Origin: JANQPX01 sp039197065
Lineage (GTDB): Bacteria > Pseudomonadota > Alphaproteobacteria > Geminicoccales > Geminicoccaceae
Assembly (NCBI GenBank): GCA_039197065.1
Contig: JBCCUL010000037.1
Coordinates: 26,251-90,250, forward strand
DNA: 64,000 bases
Reading direction: 5' to 3'
The position numbers and the translations under genes were made by a program. Positions 1 through 9,119 of the stretch are shown piece after piece. Position 1 is the first letter of the stretch. Each line of letters opens with the position of its first letter. A model generated the notes under the pieces. The model ran no database searches. It was not told the origin of the DNA and worked only from the letters and a program-made list of their open reading frames with translations.

Positions 1-1215
1 CAGGCCACCGTGGAGAAGCTGACAGCCGCGATCGAGGCCGGCGATACCGACCTGCAGATGCCTGAATACAAGATGCTCGAAGCCTATCGGGCGGAAGGCG
101 GCTACGGGCAATGGGAGAAGCTGCGCAGCGGCCAGCTGTCGAGCGACGATGTGATCGGCCTTCTATCCGATGCCAATCTTCGCGGCCTCGGCGGCGCCGG
201 TTTCCCGACCGGCAGAAAGTGGAGCTTCGTTCGTGGCTATGATGGTCCAAGGCTGATGACCATCAATGGCGACGAGGGCGAGCCCGGCACATTCAAGGAC
301 CGCTACTACCTCGAGCGCAATCCCCACGCCATGTTCGAAGGGGCCCTGATCGGCGCGCACTGCGTGGAGGCGGAGCGCATCTATCTCTACATGCGGGATG
401 AATACCCGGCGGTGCTTGAAATCCTGCGCCGCGAGCTTCGAGCGCTGGAAGAGGCCGGTCTCGTCGATCCGGGTTTCATCGAGTTACGCCGTGGTGCCGG
501 CGCCTATATCTGCGGCGAAGAGAGCGCGATGATCGAGAGCATCGAGGGCAAGCGGGGGCTGCCTCGCCATCGCCCGCCCTATATCGCGGAAGTCGGGGTC
601 TTCGGTCGTCCGACGCTCAACAACAATGTCGAAACGCTCTACTGGGTGCCGGCCATCCTGGAGAAGGGGCCGACATGGTTCGCTGATCAGGGCAAGCCCG
701 ATCATCCTGGCATGCGCTCCTGGTCCGTCTCCGGCAGGGTCAAGCAACCCGGCGTCGTCGTCGCCCCCGCTGGCGTGACGATTGATGAGCTGATCGAACA
801 ATGCGGCGGCATGCAGGAGGGCCACACGTTCAAGGCCTACCTGCCCGGCGGCGCATCCGGCGGCATTCTGCCCGCCTCGATGAACGATGTGCCGCTAGAC
901 TTCGGCGGTGAGCTCGCCAAGCTCGATGCCTTCGTCGGCTCCCACGCCATCGTGGTGTTCTCCGACAAGGACAGTATGAAGGACGTGGCGCTTAACCTCC
1001 TCGATTTCTTCACCCATGAGTCCTGCGGCCAGTGCACGCCTTGCCGCGGCGGCACGGAGAAGATGGGCAAGCTGCTGCGCCAGAACGGCAAGCTGGACGA
1101 GGCCACGATTCGCGATCTGGAGCAGGTCATGCGCGATTCGAGCATCTGCGGCCTTGGCCAGGCGGCGCCAAACCCGGTGAGCCATCTCTTGATCCATTTC
1201 CGGGACGATCTCTGA
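1..1215 (+). CDS. fdsB: NAD-dependent formate dehydrogenase beta subunit (NuoF-like), 5' end outside window
   Basis: Flavin/NAD-binding subunit that passes electrons from the molybdenum subunit to NAD+. The frame is open from base 1, so the GTG at 10 is probably internal and the N-terminal (often NuoE/thioredoxin-like) part is off the window. Visible motifs: glycine-rich RGLGGAGFPTG, FMN-site NGDEGEPGTFKDR, GAYICGEESAM, and a C-terminal 4Fe-4S set SCGQCTPCRGG followed by SSICGLGQ. The catalytic subunit fdsA follows after 61 bases in the same direction. A NuoF of complex I is the alternative, but the fdsA neighbour decides for formate dehydrogenase. The family and motifs are clear; the N-terminus cannot be judged. 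Confidence 0.9.
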   Translation, partial: QATVEKLTAAIEAGDTDLQMPEYKMLEAYRAEGGYGQWEKLRSGQLSSDDVIGLLSDANLRGLGGAGFPTGRKWSFVRGYDGPRLMTINGDEGEPGTFKDRYYLERNPHAMFEGALIGAHCVEAERIYLYMRDEYPAVLEILRRELRALEEAGLVDPGFIELRRGAGAYICGEESAMIESIEGKRGLPRHRPPYIAEVGVFGRPTLNNNVETLYWVPAILEKGPTWFADQGKPDHPGMRSWSVSGRVKQPGVVVAPAGVTIDELIEQCGGMQEGHTFKAYLPGGASGGILPASMNDVPLDFGGELAKLDAFVGSHAIVVFSDKDSMKDVALNLLDFFTHESCGQCTPCRGGTEKMGKLLRQNGKLDEATIRDLEQVMRDSSICGLGQAAPNPVSHLLIHFRDDL

Positions 1216-1276
1216 TGCCGGGTCTGTCGATCATCGATCGCTGTAAGCCTAGCGTCGTCGGACGGAGGAGCGACAC

Positions 1277-4078
1277 GTGACCGAGAAAGTGACCTTCAAG
1301 CTCAACGGCATCACCGTCTCCGCCTCGCCCGATGAAACCATCTGGCAGGTCGCCAAACGCGAGGGCACGGCGATCCCGCATCTCTGTTACCTCGATGCGC
1401 CCGGCTATCGCGCCGATGGCAATTGCCGCGCCTGCATGGTCGAAGTCGAGGGGGAGCGCGTGCTGGCTGCGTCCTGCCAGCGCAAGGTGGCCGAGGGGAT
1501 GGTGGTCAAGACCGGCACCGAGCGCGCCGAGAAGTCGCGTCGGATGGTCTTCGAGATGCTGGCCGCCGACATGCGCGCACCCGACGAAGGGCCGGATGCA
1601 AAATCCAGCTTCTGGCGATGGGCGGGCCAATGGGGCATCGCCGGCAGCGATCGGCTGCCCTCGAAGTTCGACGGTGTGGATCCGGCATCGCACGCTGCCG
1701 CCACCCACGACGTGTCCAATCCGGCGATTGCCGTCAATCTGGATGCCTGCATCGCCTGCAATCTCTGCGTTCGCGCCTGTCGCGAGGTGCAGGTGAACGA
1801 CGTGCTCGGCATGGCCGATCGCGGCCACCACGCCGTGCCGGTTTTCGATATCCATGACCCCATGGGCCTGTCGACCTGCGTGACCTGCGGTGAATGCGTT
1901 CAGGTCTGCCCGACGGGCGCTCTGTTCGAAAAGACCCTCATGGATGACGACGGCAAGACGCGCGTGGTCGACGATTTCGACAAGGTCACGAACTCCGTCT
2001 GCCCGTTCTGCGGTGTGGGTTGCCAGACCAAGGTCTACACCAAGGGCGAAAAGATCGTGCTGGTCGATGGCCGCGACGGGCCGGCGAACGAAAACCGACT
2101 TTGCGTCAAAGGTCGCTTCGGCTTCGACTACGCGATGTCGAATGAACGTCTGACCAAGCCGCTGATCCGCCGCGCAGATGCGCCCAAACGCGCTGACATC
2201 GACATGCGTTTCATGAAGGTCACGGACATCTTCCGTGAAGCGACATGGGAAGAAGCGATGGAGGTCGCCGCCGGCGGGCTCACCAGGATCCGCGACGAGA
2301 TCGGCGGCGAGGCGATCGCCGGTTTTGGGTCCGCCAAGGGATCGAACGAAGAGGCCTATCTTTTCCAGAAACTCATCCGTCAGGGTTTCGGCACCAACAA
2401 TGTCGATCATTGCACCAGGCTCTGCCACGCCTCCTCGGTCGCGGCCCTTTTGGAAGGGGTGGGATCCGGTGCCGTCTCCGCGCCCTTCATGGATGCCGGA
2501 AAGGCCGATTGCGTCATCATCATCGGTGCCCGTCCCGCCACCAACCATCCGGTCGCGGCGACCTACTTCAAGCGCGCCGCCAAGGACGGCACCAAGCTGG
2601 TCATCATGGATCCGCGCGGCCAGGAGCTGATGCGCCACGCGGAACATTCGATCAAGTTCAAGCCCGGCACCGATGTCGCGATGCTGAATGCGATGATCCA
2701 TACGATCATCGAAGAGGGCCTGACCGACACACAATACATCCAGGCCAACGCCTCCGGGTTCGATGCGCTCAAGGAAAAGGTGAAGGACTTCTCGCCGGAG
2801 GAAATGGCCGAGGTCTGCGGCGTGGAAGCCTCGACGTTGCGCGAGGTTGCAAGGCTGTACGCCACATCTGAACGCTCCATGATCTTCTGGGGCATGGGCA
2901 TTTCCCAGCACACCCACGGCACGGACAATTCCCGCTGCCTGATCGCGCTTGCCCTGATCACCGGCCAGGTCGGCCGTCCCGGCACGGGCCTGCATCCGCT
3001 GCGCGGACAGAACAATGTGCAGGGCGCATCGGACGCCGGCCTCATCCCGATGATGTATCCGGATTATCGCTCGGTGGAGCGCGACGACGTGCGCTCGCAG
3101 ATGGAGGATTTCTGGGGACGTCCCCTCGATCCCGCGCGAGGATTGACCGTGATTGAAATCCTCGATGCGATCCTCGCCGGCAACGTCAAGGGCATGTACA
3201 TCCTGGGCGAGAACCCGGCGATGTCCGATCCCGACCAGCTCCACGCCAGGGATGCGCTGGCGGCGCTCGATCATCTGGTCGTGCAGGACATCTTTCTCAC
3301 CGAGACCTGCTGGCATGCCGATGTGGTTCTGCCGGCCTCGGCCCATGCCGAAAAGCTCGGCACTTACTCCAACACCAACCGGCAGGTGCAGATCGGCAGG
3401 CCGGCCTTGCCGCTGCCGGGCGACGCCAGGCTCGATATCGATATCGTTATCGACATGGCCAGGCGCTGCGGCCTCGATTGGAACTATGCCGACGCCGCTG
3501 CCGTCTATGAGGAAATGCGCGAGGTGATGCCGTCACTCAATTACATCCCCTGGGCGCGGCTGGTGGCCGAAGAGAGCGTCACCTATCCCAGCGAGCCGGA
3601 TGGCACAGAAGACTGGGTCGTCTTCGGCGATGGCTTCCCGACCGAGGATGGCCGCGGCCGCATCGTGCCCGCCGATCTCAGAGCGCCGGACGAGGTGCCG
3701 GACGAGGATTACCCCATGGTGCTGACCACCGGGCGCCTGCTGGAACACTGGCACACCGGATCGATGACGCGGCACGCCAATGTTCTGGACGATATCGAGC
3801 CTGAAGGCTTTGCCGCCATGAACCCGCATGAAATCGAACGGCAAGGTCTGAAGCAGGGCGACATGATCAGGGTCGTAACCCGCCGCGGCGCGATTCAGGC
3901 GCTCTTGCGTTCTGATCGCGAAGTGGCTGATGGCATGATTTTCATCCCCTTCTGCTTCAACGAAAGCCCCGCCAACGCCCTGACCAACCCGATGCTGGAT
4001 CCCTTCGGCAAGATCCCGGAGTTCAAGTTCTGCGCGGCGAAAGTGGAGCAGGTGACGCAAGAAGAGGCCGCGGACTAG
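1277..4078 (+). CDS. fdsA: Formate dehydrogenase alpha subunit (molybdopterin, Fe-S)
   Basis: Catalytic subunit oxidising formate to CO2; 933 aa, normal for the soluble NAD-dependent type. GTG start with GGAGGAG 7-8 bases upstream. Order of domains: N-terminal 2Fe-2S ferredoxin (HLCYLD, NCRACMVEVEG, ASCQRK), two 4Fe-4S clusters (CIACNLCVRAC, CVTCGECVQVCPTGA), the CPFCGVGC cluster of the molybdopterin domain, then HCTRLCHASS near residues 377-386 where the Mo-ligand Cys sits (no selenocysteine), and a C-terminal MGD-binding domain. The TAG stop (4076-4078) lies in a CTAG that is the target site of the downstream IS element. fdsC/fdsD-type accessory genes are not seen downstream. Confidence 0.95.
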   Translation: MTEKVTFKLNGITVSASPDETIWQVAKREGTAIPHLCYLDAPGYRADGNCRACMVEVEGERVLAASCQRKVAEGMVVKTGTERAEKSRRMVFEMLAADMRAPDEGPDAKSSFWRWAGQWGIAGSDRLPSKFDGVDPASHAAATHDVSNPAIAVNLDACIACNLCVRACREVQVNDVLGMADRGHHAVPVFDIHDPMGLSTCVTCGECVQVCPTGALFEKTLMDDDGKTRVVDDFDKVTNSVCPFCGVGCQTKVYTKGEKIVLVDGRDGPANENRLCVKGRFGFDYAMSNERLTKPLIRRADAPKRADIDMRFMKVTDIFREATWEEAMEVAAGGLTRIRDEIGGEAIAGFGSAKGSNEEAYLFQKLIRQGFGTNNVDHCTRLCHASSVAALLEGVGSGAVSAPFMDAGKADCVIIIGARPATNHPVAATYFKRAAKDGTKLVIMDPRGQELMRHAEHSIKFKPGTDVAMLNAMIHTIIEEGLTDTQYIQANASGFDALKEKVKDFSPEEMAEVCGVEASTLREVARLYATSERSMIFWGMGISQHTHGTDNSRCLIALALITGQVGRPGTGLHPLRGQNNVQGASDAGLIPMMYPDYRSVERDDVRSQMEDFWGRPLDPARGLTVIEILDAILAGNVKGMYILGENPAMSDPDQLHARDALAALDHLVVQDIFLTETCWHADVVLPASAHAEKLGTYSNTNRQVQIGRPALPLPGDARLDIDIVIDMARRCGLDWNYADAAAVYEEMREVMPSLNYIPWARLVAEESVTYPSEPDGTEDWVVFGDGFPTEDGRGRIVPADLRAPDEVPDEDYPMVLTTGRLLEHWHTGSMTRHANVLDDIEPEGFAAMNPHEIERQGLKQGDMIRVVTRRGAIQALLRSDREVADGMIFIPFCFNESPANALTNPMLDPFGKIPEFKFCAAKVEQVTQEEAAD

Positions 4079-4092
4079 GCTGTGGTGACAAT

Positions 4093-4938
4093 TCATCTGA
4101 GCCAGATTTCGATGGCTGCGATTTTGACGAAGCCCATGAAATTGCTGATAAGTTTGTCGTAACGGGTGGCAATGCGTCGGAATTGCTTGAGCTTGTTGAA
4201 GAACCTTTCGATGATATTGCGCTCTTTGTAGAGCACCTTGTCAGAGGCGTGCTGATGCTTGCGATGGCGCCTTGGCGGGATGACGGGCTCGGCGCCGGCA
4301 TCGAGGATGGCGCCCATCAGGCGGTCGGCATCGTAGGCTCGGTCGGCGAGTACGGCACCAGGCTTGATGCCGTCGATCAGACCGAGGGCCTTGGCCATAT
4401 CGTTTTCCTGGCCAGGCCCCGGCAGCAAGCGACAAGGGTGCCCTAGGGCATCGGTGGCAGTGGACAGCTTTGTCGAGAAACCGCCCCTTGAACGGCCCAA
4501 ACCTTGGGCTTTCTGCCCTTTTTTCTTTGGTGCACCGGCCGCATGCTGATGGGCACGGATGATGGTGCTGTCCAGCATCCCCGCCTGCAGCCGCATCACG
4601 GCGAAGGTCGGGCCCGTCACGCCGGATCTTCCGGCCGATGGCCCTGCAGACCGGGACATCAGCCATTCGAGGTCGGCGTCGTCGCCCAACTGCTCGAACA
4701 ACCGGTCGATCAGGCCGCGCTCAACCCAGCGATAATAGCGCCGTTTGACCGTCTGAAACGCGCCGAAATCAGGCGGCAGGTGCCTCCATCTCGCCCCGGA
4801 GCGAGCCATCCAAAGTAGCGCATTGATAAATCGCCGATTGTTGGTCCGTGGCCCACCTGCGCCTTCGCTGCCACCGGGGATCAGCGGCAAAATCCGTGCC
4901 CATTGATCGTCACGAAATTCATCTCGACCCAAGGCCAA
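4093..4938 (-). CDS. IS5-family transposase carrying an in-frame 27-codon insert
   Basis: DDE transposase, 281 aa. N-terminal DUF4096-type region (DDQWARILPLIPG...), then LEWLM, and the catalytic core starting LDSTIIRAHQHAAGAPKKKG, with LADRAYDAD (second Asp) and YKERNIIERFFNKLKQFRR (Glu region). In relatives as I know them LEWLM is followed directly by (I/L)DST. Here 27 extra residues (SRSAGPSAG...RLQAGM, bases 4576-4656) sit between them, immediately before the first catalytic Asp. The insert has the same length as a second copy at 50276-50356. The frame is otherwise intact to its C-terminal AIEIWLR. Whether the protein still transposes is unknown. Confidence 0.9.
   Translation of the reverse strand: MALGRDEFRDDQWARILPLIPGGSEGAGGPRTNNRRFINALLWMARSGARWRHLPPDFGAFQTVKRRYYRWVERGLIDRLFEQLGDDADLEWLMSRSAGPSAGRSGVTGPTFAVMRLQAGMLDSTIIRAHQHAAGAPKKKGQKAQGLGRSRGGFSTKLSTATDALGHPCRLLPGPGQENDMAKALGLIDGIKPGAVLADRAYDADRLMGAILDAGAEPVIPPRRHRKHQHASDKVLYKERNIIERFFNKLKQFRRIATRYDKLISNFMGFVKIAAIEIWLR
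4576..4656 (-). repeat. 81-bp palindromic element, copy 1 (in-frame inside the transposase)
   Basis: On the minus strand it runs from TCCCGGTCTGCAGG to AGGCGGGGATG and is preceded by ATG, so ATG flanks it on both sides (possible 3-bp duplication). Copy 2 at 50276-50356 has exactly the same length and matches at 67 of 81 positions by my count. Element position 14-24 can form GGCC-ATC-GGCC, which in copy 2 is GAGC-GAA-GCTC: two base pairs change on both sides. A second hairpin GCCGT-GAT-GCGGC (positions 55-67) is kept as GCCGC-GAG-GCGGC. The reading frame stays open through it. Confidence 0.85.
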
Positions 4939-5011
4939 TCTCCCAGAATATCATTTGAGATCATCATCTTGGGGCAATCACATAAGACAATAGGCGAATT
5001 GTCACCACGAC

Positions 5012-5118
5012 CTAGAGCTTTATCCGATCAAGTGGGATCACTTGACCGATAAGAGAATGCGGCGAAACAACGAGATTGAGCGTCTGTTTCGATCGCTTGC
5101 GATCGGAAACTGCTCTAG
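5012..5118. repeat. CTAGAGC-type intergenic repeat (terminal inverted repeats, two internal palindromes)
   Basis: 107 bp bounded by CTAGAGC and GCTCTAG. Inside are TCAAGTG-GGAT-CACTTGA (5028-5045 area) and CGATCGC-TT-GCGATCG near 5092-5107. It resembles the abundant AGAGCATTTTCC...AATGCTCTAG repeats of Rhizobiales intergenic regions, which I recall from general knowledge only. Before the IS insertion its first CTAG would have been the fdsA stop codon, so the repeat directly abutted the gene. Confidence 0.7.
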
Positions 5119-5938
5119 GGGCTCACCGACGTCGAGTTCGCTTTTTTTGAACCTAGTGGCGGGGCACAAGCGAAGGCGAAACCGTTTCCTGCACCACGCA
5201 CAGGCGATTGATAGCGGCAGGCGGTATGCCCTGATCATTCGGTTCCCATCGTGATCACCAAGAGGCTGACCCAAGATGAACTGAGTGATTTCCTCATGTT
5301 GCAGCCGAGGTAAGGCGAGAAAGAGGCCGATAAACGGTGCAGCGCACCGCTCAAAGCCGATGACGACGTCTGGGACAATTGGGGTGCGAACCTGCAGGCG
5401 GTCTGTCCGCGATACCTCGTCGTCCCCTGCTGCCTATGGTGCATCTGTGCGCGTCAGGCTTCTCAACAGATGCGTAAATGCAAGGTCATGAGGTCACTCA
5501 ACTCACTTTGGGTCAGGTTCCGAGACCGGTGGTATGCGGCCATCTTTCGGAAGGTCTGGATGACAGCTATTGTCTCCAACCCATCATCATACGGCGGCGG
5601 CTCACATCTTCCACAAATCCTCGGCCTAAGCTGTTGATTCTGCATTAATTCTCTGAAGACGGCTCTAACTGCCTCGCTTGAACTGATGCGCAGCCCGCCG
5701 AATCTCCCGCAAAAGCAACCAAGGCTTAATGGCTGTAAGCGCAACAGCTTACAGTGATTGGGATTAACGTATTTTTCATGACAGCTACTGATAATGGCGC
5801 CCTGGTCCATGCGATCCTGGGAGGCTGCGCTCAAAAACAGAACAGCTGAGTTCGGACTCCCACGATCGCATGGACCACCAAAGCCACGATGCCGGATAAG
5901 ACTTAGCATCTGGTTAAAGGAACCAGCGGTTAAGGGAA
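5119..5938. other. Gene-free region with possible transposase scraps and an inverted repeat
   Basis: No coding frame here has convincing protein features. A short plus-strand stretch (about 5122-5154) reads LTDVEFAFFEP, similar to the LTDAEWALIEP start of many IS5-type transposases, so a degraded IS remnant is possible. Segments 5266-5303 (plus) and 5480-5518 (minus) form an imperfect inverted repeat, both reading CTGACCCAA..TGA..TGAGTGA. A minus-strand open frame 5463-5993 runs into the 5939-6069 palindrome and has no recognisable domain. Function unknown. Confidence 0.4.
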
Positions 5939-6069
5939 CTAGAGCATTTCCGGGGCAAGTTGATCCAGCCCGCACCCCCTCCCGACCACCCAATGCAAGG
6001 GTACCCTATGGGTGGTCGGGAGGGGGGTGCGGGCCGGTGCCGCGTAAACCTGACTAGAGAATGCTCTAG
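5939..6069. repeat. CTAGAGCATT-ended repeat with a long GC-rich hairpin
   Basis: 131 bp with perfect 10-bp terminal inverted repeats CTAGAGCATT (5939-5948) and AATGCTCTAG (6060-6069). Nested inside is a near-perfect hairpin of about 25 bp per arm (5968-5992 with 6009-6034; one bulged base in a run of C/G) and a 16-base loop containing GGGTACCC. It shares its ends with the 5012-5118 repeat but not its interior, so it looks like a mosaic element in which a second palindrome has been nested. Confidence 0.8.
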
Positions 6070-6493
6070 ACTGAAGACGCGTCACTGGTGACGTCGAAGG
6101 TGAGCCAGTCAGCGACTTGATGGCTGAGCATCTTGTCGATCAGATGAAGTTTCCAGATGGTAGCGTCGTTGCCGACCCGAGATGACAGCGCGTTGGTCTC
6201 AATTCTGTCCTGTCGAGATGTGTTTCGAGTGTCGTGGTGCCGGTGACCATCTTAAGAGCTATCGAACGGCTTCATCGTCTTGCAACCGAAGTCCGGATAG
6301 GATTAGGGCGCTTGCGCGATACAGCGTATCAGTCGAGCCAGATAGCGATGTCTGAACCAGCTTGGGAGACGATCCTTCGGTGGGCTTGTCCGTGGTCTCC
6401 TACGTTGTCCTCGTCGCTTCTGGCGTCACGAACTCTCGCATCGGCTTAAGGTCAACATTATGAAATCGCTCGATGATTTTCGGGCGCTCTCTC
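6070..6493. other. No gene recognised
   Basis: Both strands were read in all frames. A 71-codon frame at 6234-6449 has no start signal, no domain and no similarity that I recognise. Nothing structured was found apart from the terminator that begins at 6494. Confidence 0.5.
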
Positions 6494-6534
6494 AATAAAA
6501 GAGAGCCGACCATGACGTCAATGACCGGCTCTTT
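6494..6534 (-). terminator. Intrinsic terminator of sucCD
   Basis: On the minus strand an 11-bp stem (6503-6513 pairing with 6521-6531; GAGCCG...CGGCTC core, 7-base loop) is followed by TCTTTTATT. Two positions pair as G.U only when transcribed from the minus strand and would be mismatches on the plus strand, which fits its use by sucCD ending at 6684. Confidence 0.8.
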
Positions 6535-6683
6535 ACAGGAAACCAGCTGATCTTTTATTGCCTAGCCTTCGCTAGCCCACCGGTGGGTGACGACGAATGA
6601 TTCCCTCTGCGACCGGCGCGACCGATTGATTGGTTGCGATCAAGCCGCAGCGGGTTCAGACACCCAACGATGCGGTCCTGCCT

Positions 6684-7586
<903 letters not shown>

Positions 7587-7591
7587 GGGGT

Positions 7592-8785
7592 TCAGCCTTT
7601 CACCGCTTTGACGATTTTCTGCGCGGCATCGTCGAGATCATCGGCCGCGACCACGTCCACATCGCTCTCGTTCAAAATGCGCTTACCTTCTTCAACCTTA
7701 GTGCCTTCCAGCCTGACCACCAAAGGTACCTTCAGGCCGACATCCCTGACCGCCGTCACCACCCCTTCTGCGATCGTATCGCAGCGCATGATGCCGCCGA
7801 AAATATTGACCAGGATGCCCTTCACCTTGGGATCGGCGGTGATGATCTTGAAGGCGGCCGTGACCTTCTCCGTGGTGGCGCCGCCGCCGACATCGAGGAA
7901 GTTCGCCGGTTCGGCACCGTAGAGCTTGATGATGTCCATCGTCGCCATGGCGAGGCCGGCGCCGTTGACCATGCAGCCGATATCGCCGTCCAGTGCGACA
8001 TAGGACAGATCGTATTTCGCGGCCTCGATTTCCTTTTCGTCCTCCTCGGTGAGGTCCCGGAGCTCGGCGATCTCGGGCTGGCGGAAGCCGGCATTGCCGT
8101 CGAAGGAAACCTTGGCGTCCAGCACCCGAAGGGAGCCGTTGCCAAGCACGACCAATGGGTTGATCTCTAAAAGGCTCATGTCGCAGTCGACGAAAGCTTT
8201 GTAGAGATTGCGGAAGAGATCGGACGCCTCATCGGCGGCCGGCGCCGTTAGCTGGAAAGCACTCACCAGCTTTTCAATCTCCTGATCGGTCACCCCCTTC
8301 GAAGGGAGAACGTCGATCGTATGGATCTTGTCCGGCGTCTCCTCGGCCACCGCCTCGATATCCATGCCGCCTTCGGTCGAGGCGACGAAGCTGACCCTGC
8401 CGGTCTCGCGGTTGACGAGGATCGAGCAATAGAGTTCGCGCGCGATGTCCGCGCCATCCTCAAGATAGAGCCGATTGACCTGCTTGCCGGCGGGACCGGT
8501 CTGCTTGGTGACCAGCGTGTTGCCGAGCATTTCCTTCACATGGGCACGCACCTCGTCGGGAGACTTCGCGATGCGCACGCCGCCTTGAGCATCAGCGCCA
8601 AGTTCCTTGAACCTGCCTTTGCCGCGTCCGCCGGCGTGGATCTGCGATTTCACCACATAGACCGGTCCCGGCAGGGCATCGATCGCCGCATCGATATCGG
8701 CCAGGTCCAGGATCGGCACGCCCTTGGATATCGGTGCGCCGAATTTGGCGAGGACCTGCTTGGCCTGGTATTCATGGATGTTCAT
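7592..8785 (-). CDS. sucC: Succinyl-CoA ligase (ADP-forming) beta subunit
   Basis: ATP-grasp subunit that binds the nucleotide and succinate; 397 aa. Features: MNIHEYQAKQVL start, KSQIHAGGRGKG in the ATP-grasp region, LLEINPLVV, and the C-terminal NIFGGIMRCD where the power helix of the active site lies. ATG preceded by GGGAG. It is divergent from the oxalate-cluster GntR gene and shares a 334-base upstream region with it. Physically close to oxc/frc, the pair could supply succinyl-CoA as a CoA donor for oxalate activation, but that is inference; it may simply be the TCA enzyme. Confidence 0.96.
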   Translation of the reverse strand: MNIHEYQAKQVLAKFGAPISKGVPILDLADIDAAIDALPGPVYVVKSQIHAGGRGKGRFKELGADAQGGVRIAKSPDEVRAHVKEMLGNTLVTKQTGPAGKQVNRLYLEDGADIARELYCSILVNRETGRVSFVASTEGGMDIEAVAEETPDKIHTIDVLPSKGVTDQEIEKLVSAFQLTAPAADEASDLFRNLYKAFVDCDMSLLEINPLVVLGNGSLRVLDAKVSFDGNAGFRQPEIAELRDLTEEDEKEIEAAKYDLSYVALDGDIGCMVNGAGLAMATMDIIKLYGAEPANFLDVGGGATTEKVTAAFKIITADPKVKGILVNIFGGIMRCDTIAEGVVTAVRDVGLKVPLVVRLEGTKVEEGKRILNESDVDVVAADDLDDAAQKIVKAVKG

Positions 8786-9027
8786 GTCATCTCCCGATGT
8801 CGAAAGGGCATTCTTCCACCGCTGCGGCGTGTCTTGATGCTGTGCGGCGTACTTCGGTGCTTATATCGGCGCACGCATTGCGGCCACAAATCGCTGCTGC
8901 ATGTCAATGAAAACAAGTGCAAATCTACCGGACTCGATCAGCAGCCTCTTGTTCTCGGACTGGTTTTGCAACCTAAAAGCGAATATTTAAGTTTTGGTAA
9001 ACCGCACAGCAGTTTTTAGAACAGCCG

Positions 9028-9061
9028 TTGACGCTTAGGATCTGTGATGTATGGTATACCA
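9028..9061 (+). promoter_or_regulatory. Promoter with overlapping GntR-type operator, upstream of gntR
   Basis: TTGACG (9028-9033), 16-base spacer, TATGGT (9050-9055) make a plausible sigma-70-like promoter. The perfect palindrome TGGTATACCA (9052-9061) overlaps the -10. FadR-subfamily GntR regulators commonly bind TGGT-Nx-ACCA, so this suggests autorepression. The rest of the sucC-gntR intergenic region (8786-9119) holds AT-richer DNA but no gene. Confidence 0.6.
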
Positions 9062-9119
9062 CATCCAAAACGCGTAAGCCGGCGTCTGCGGTGAAGAATT
9101 GGTGGGGGCTCGCCGATCC

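Larger units (their letters stand above)
4079..5011 (-). mobile_element. IS5-family insertion sequence (IS427-like group), 933 bp
   Basis: Ends are inverted repeats reading G(CT or TC)GTGGTGACAATTC: left 4079-4094, right 4996-5011, identical except two bases. Both sides carry CTAG (4075-4078 and 5012-5015), read as a 4-bp target duplication of a palindromic CTAG site. The only gene inside is the transposase 4093-4938. The left CTAG provides the fdsA stop codon and the right CTAG is the first base group of a CTAGAGC-type intergenic repeat, so the IS landed at the junction without breaking fdsA. Group assignment is from transposase motifs and terminal sequence; exact element name unknown. Confidence 0.88.

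Noticed and set aside
1127..3346. 739-codon minus-strand open frame
   Set aside because: It lies wholly opposite fdsB/fdsA, has no domain and has the His/Asp/Arg-rich composition typical of antisense of GC-rich genes.
5463..5993. 176-codon minus-strand ORF
   Set aside because: Runs through the 5939-6069 palindrome, no start signal or recognisable domain; codon pattern does not look selected.
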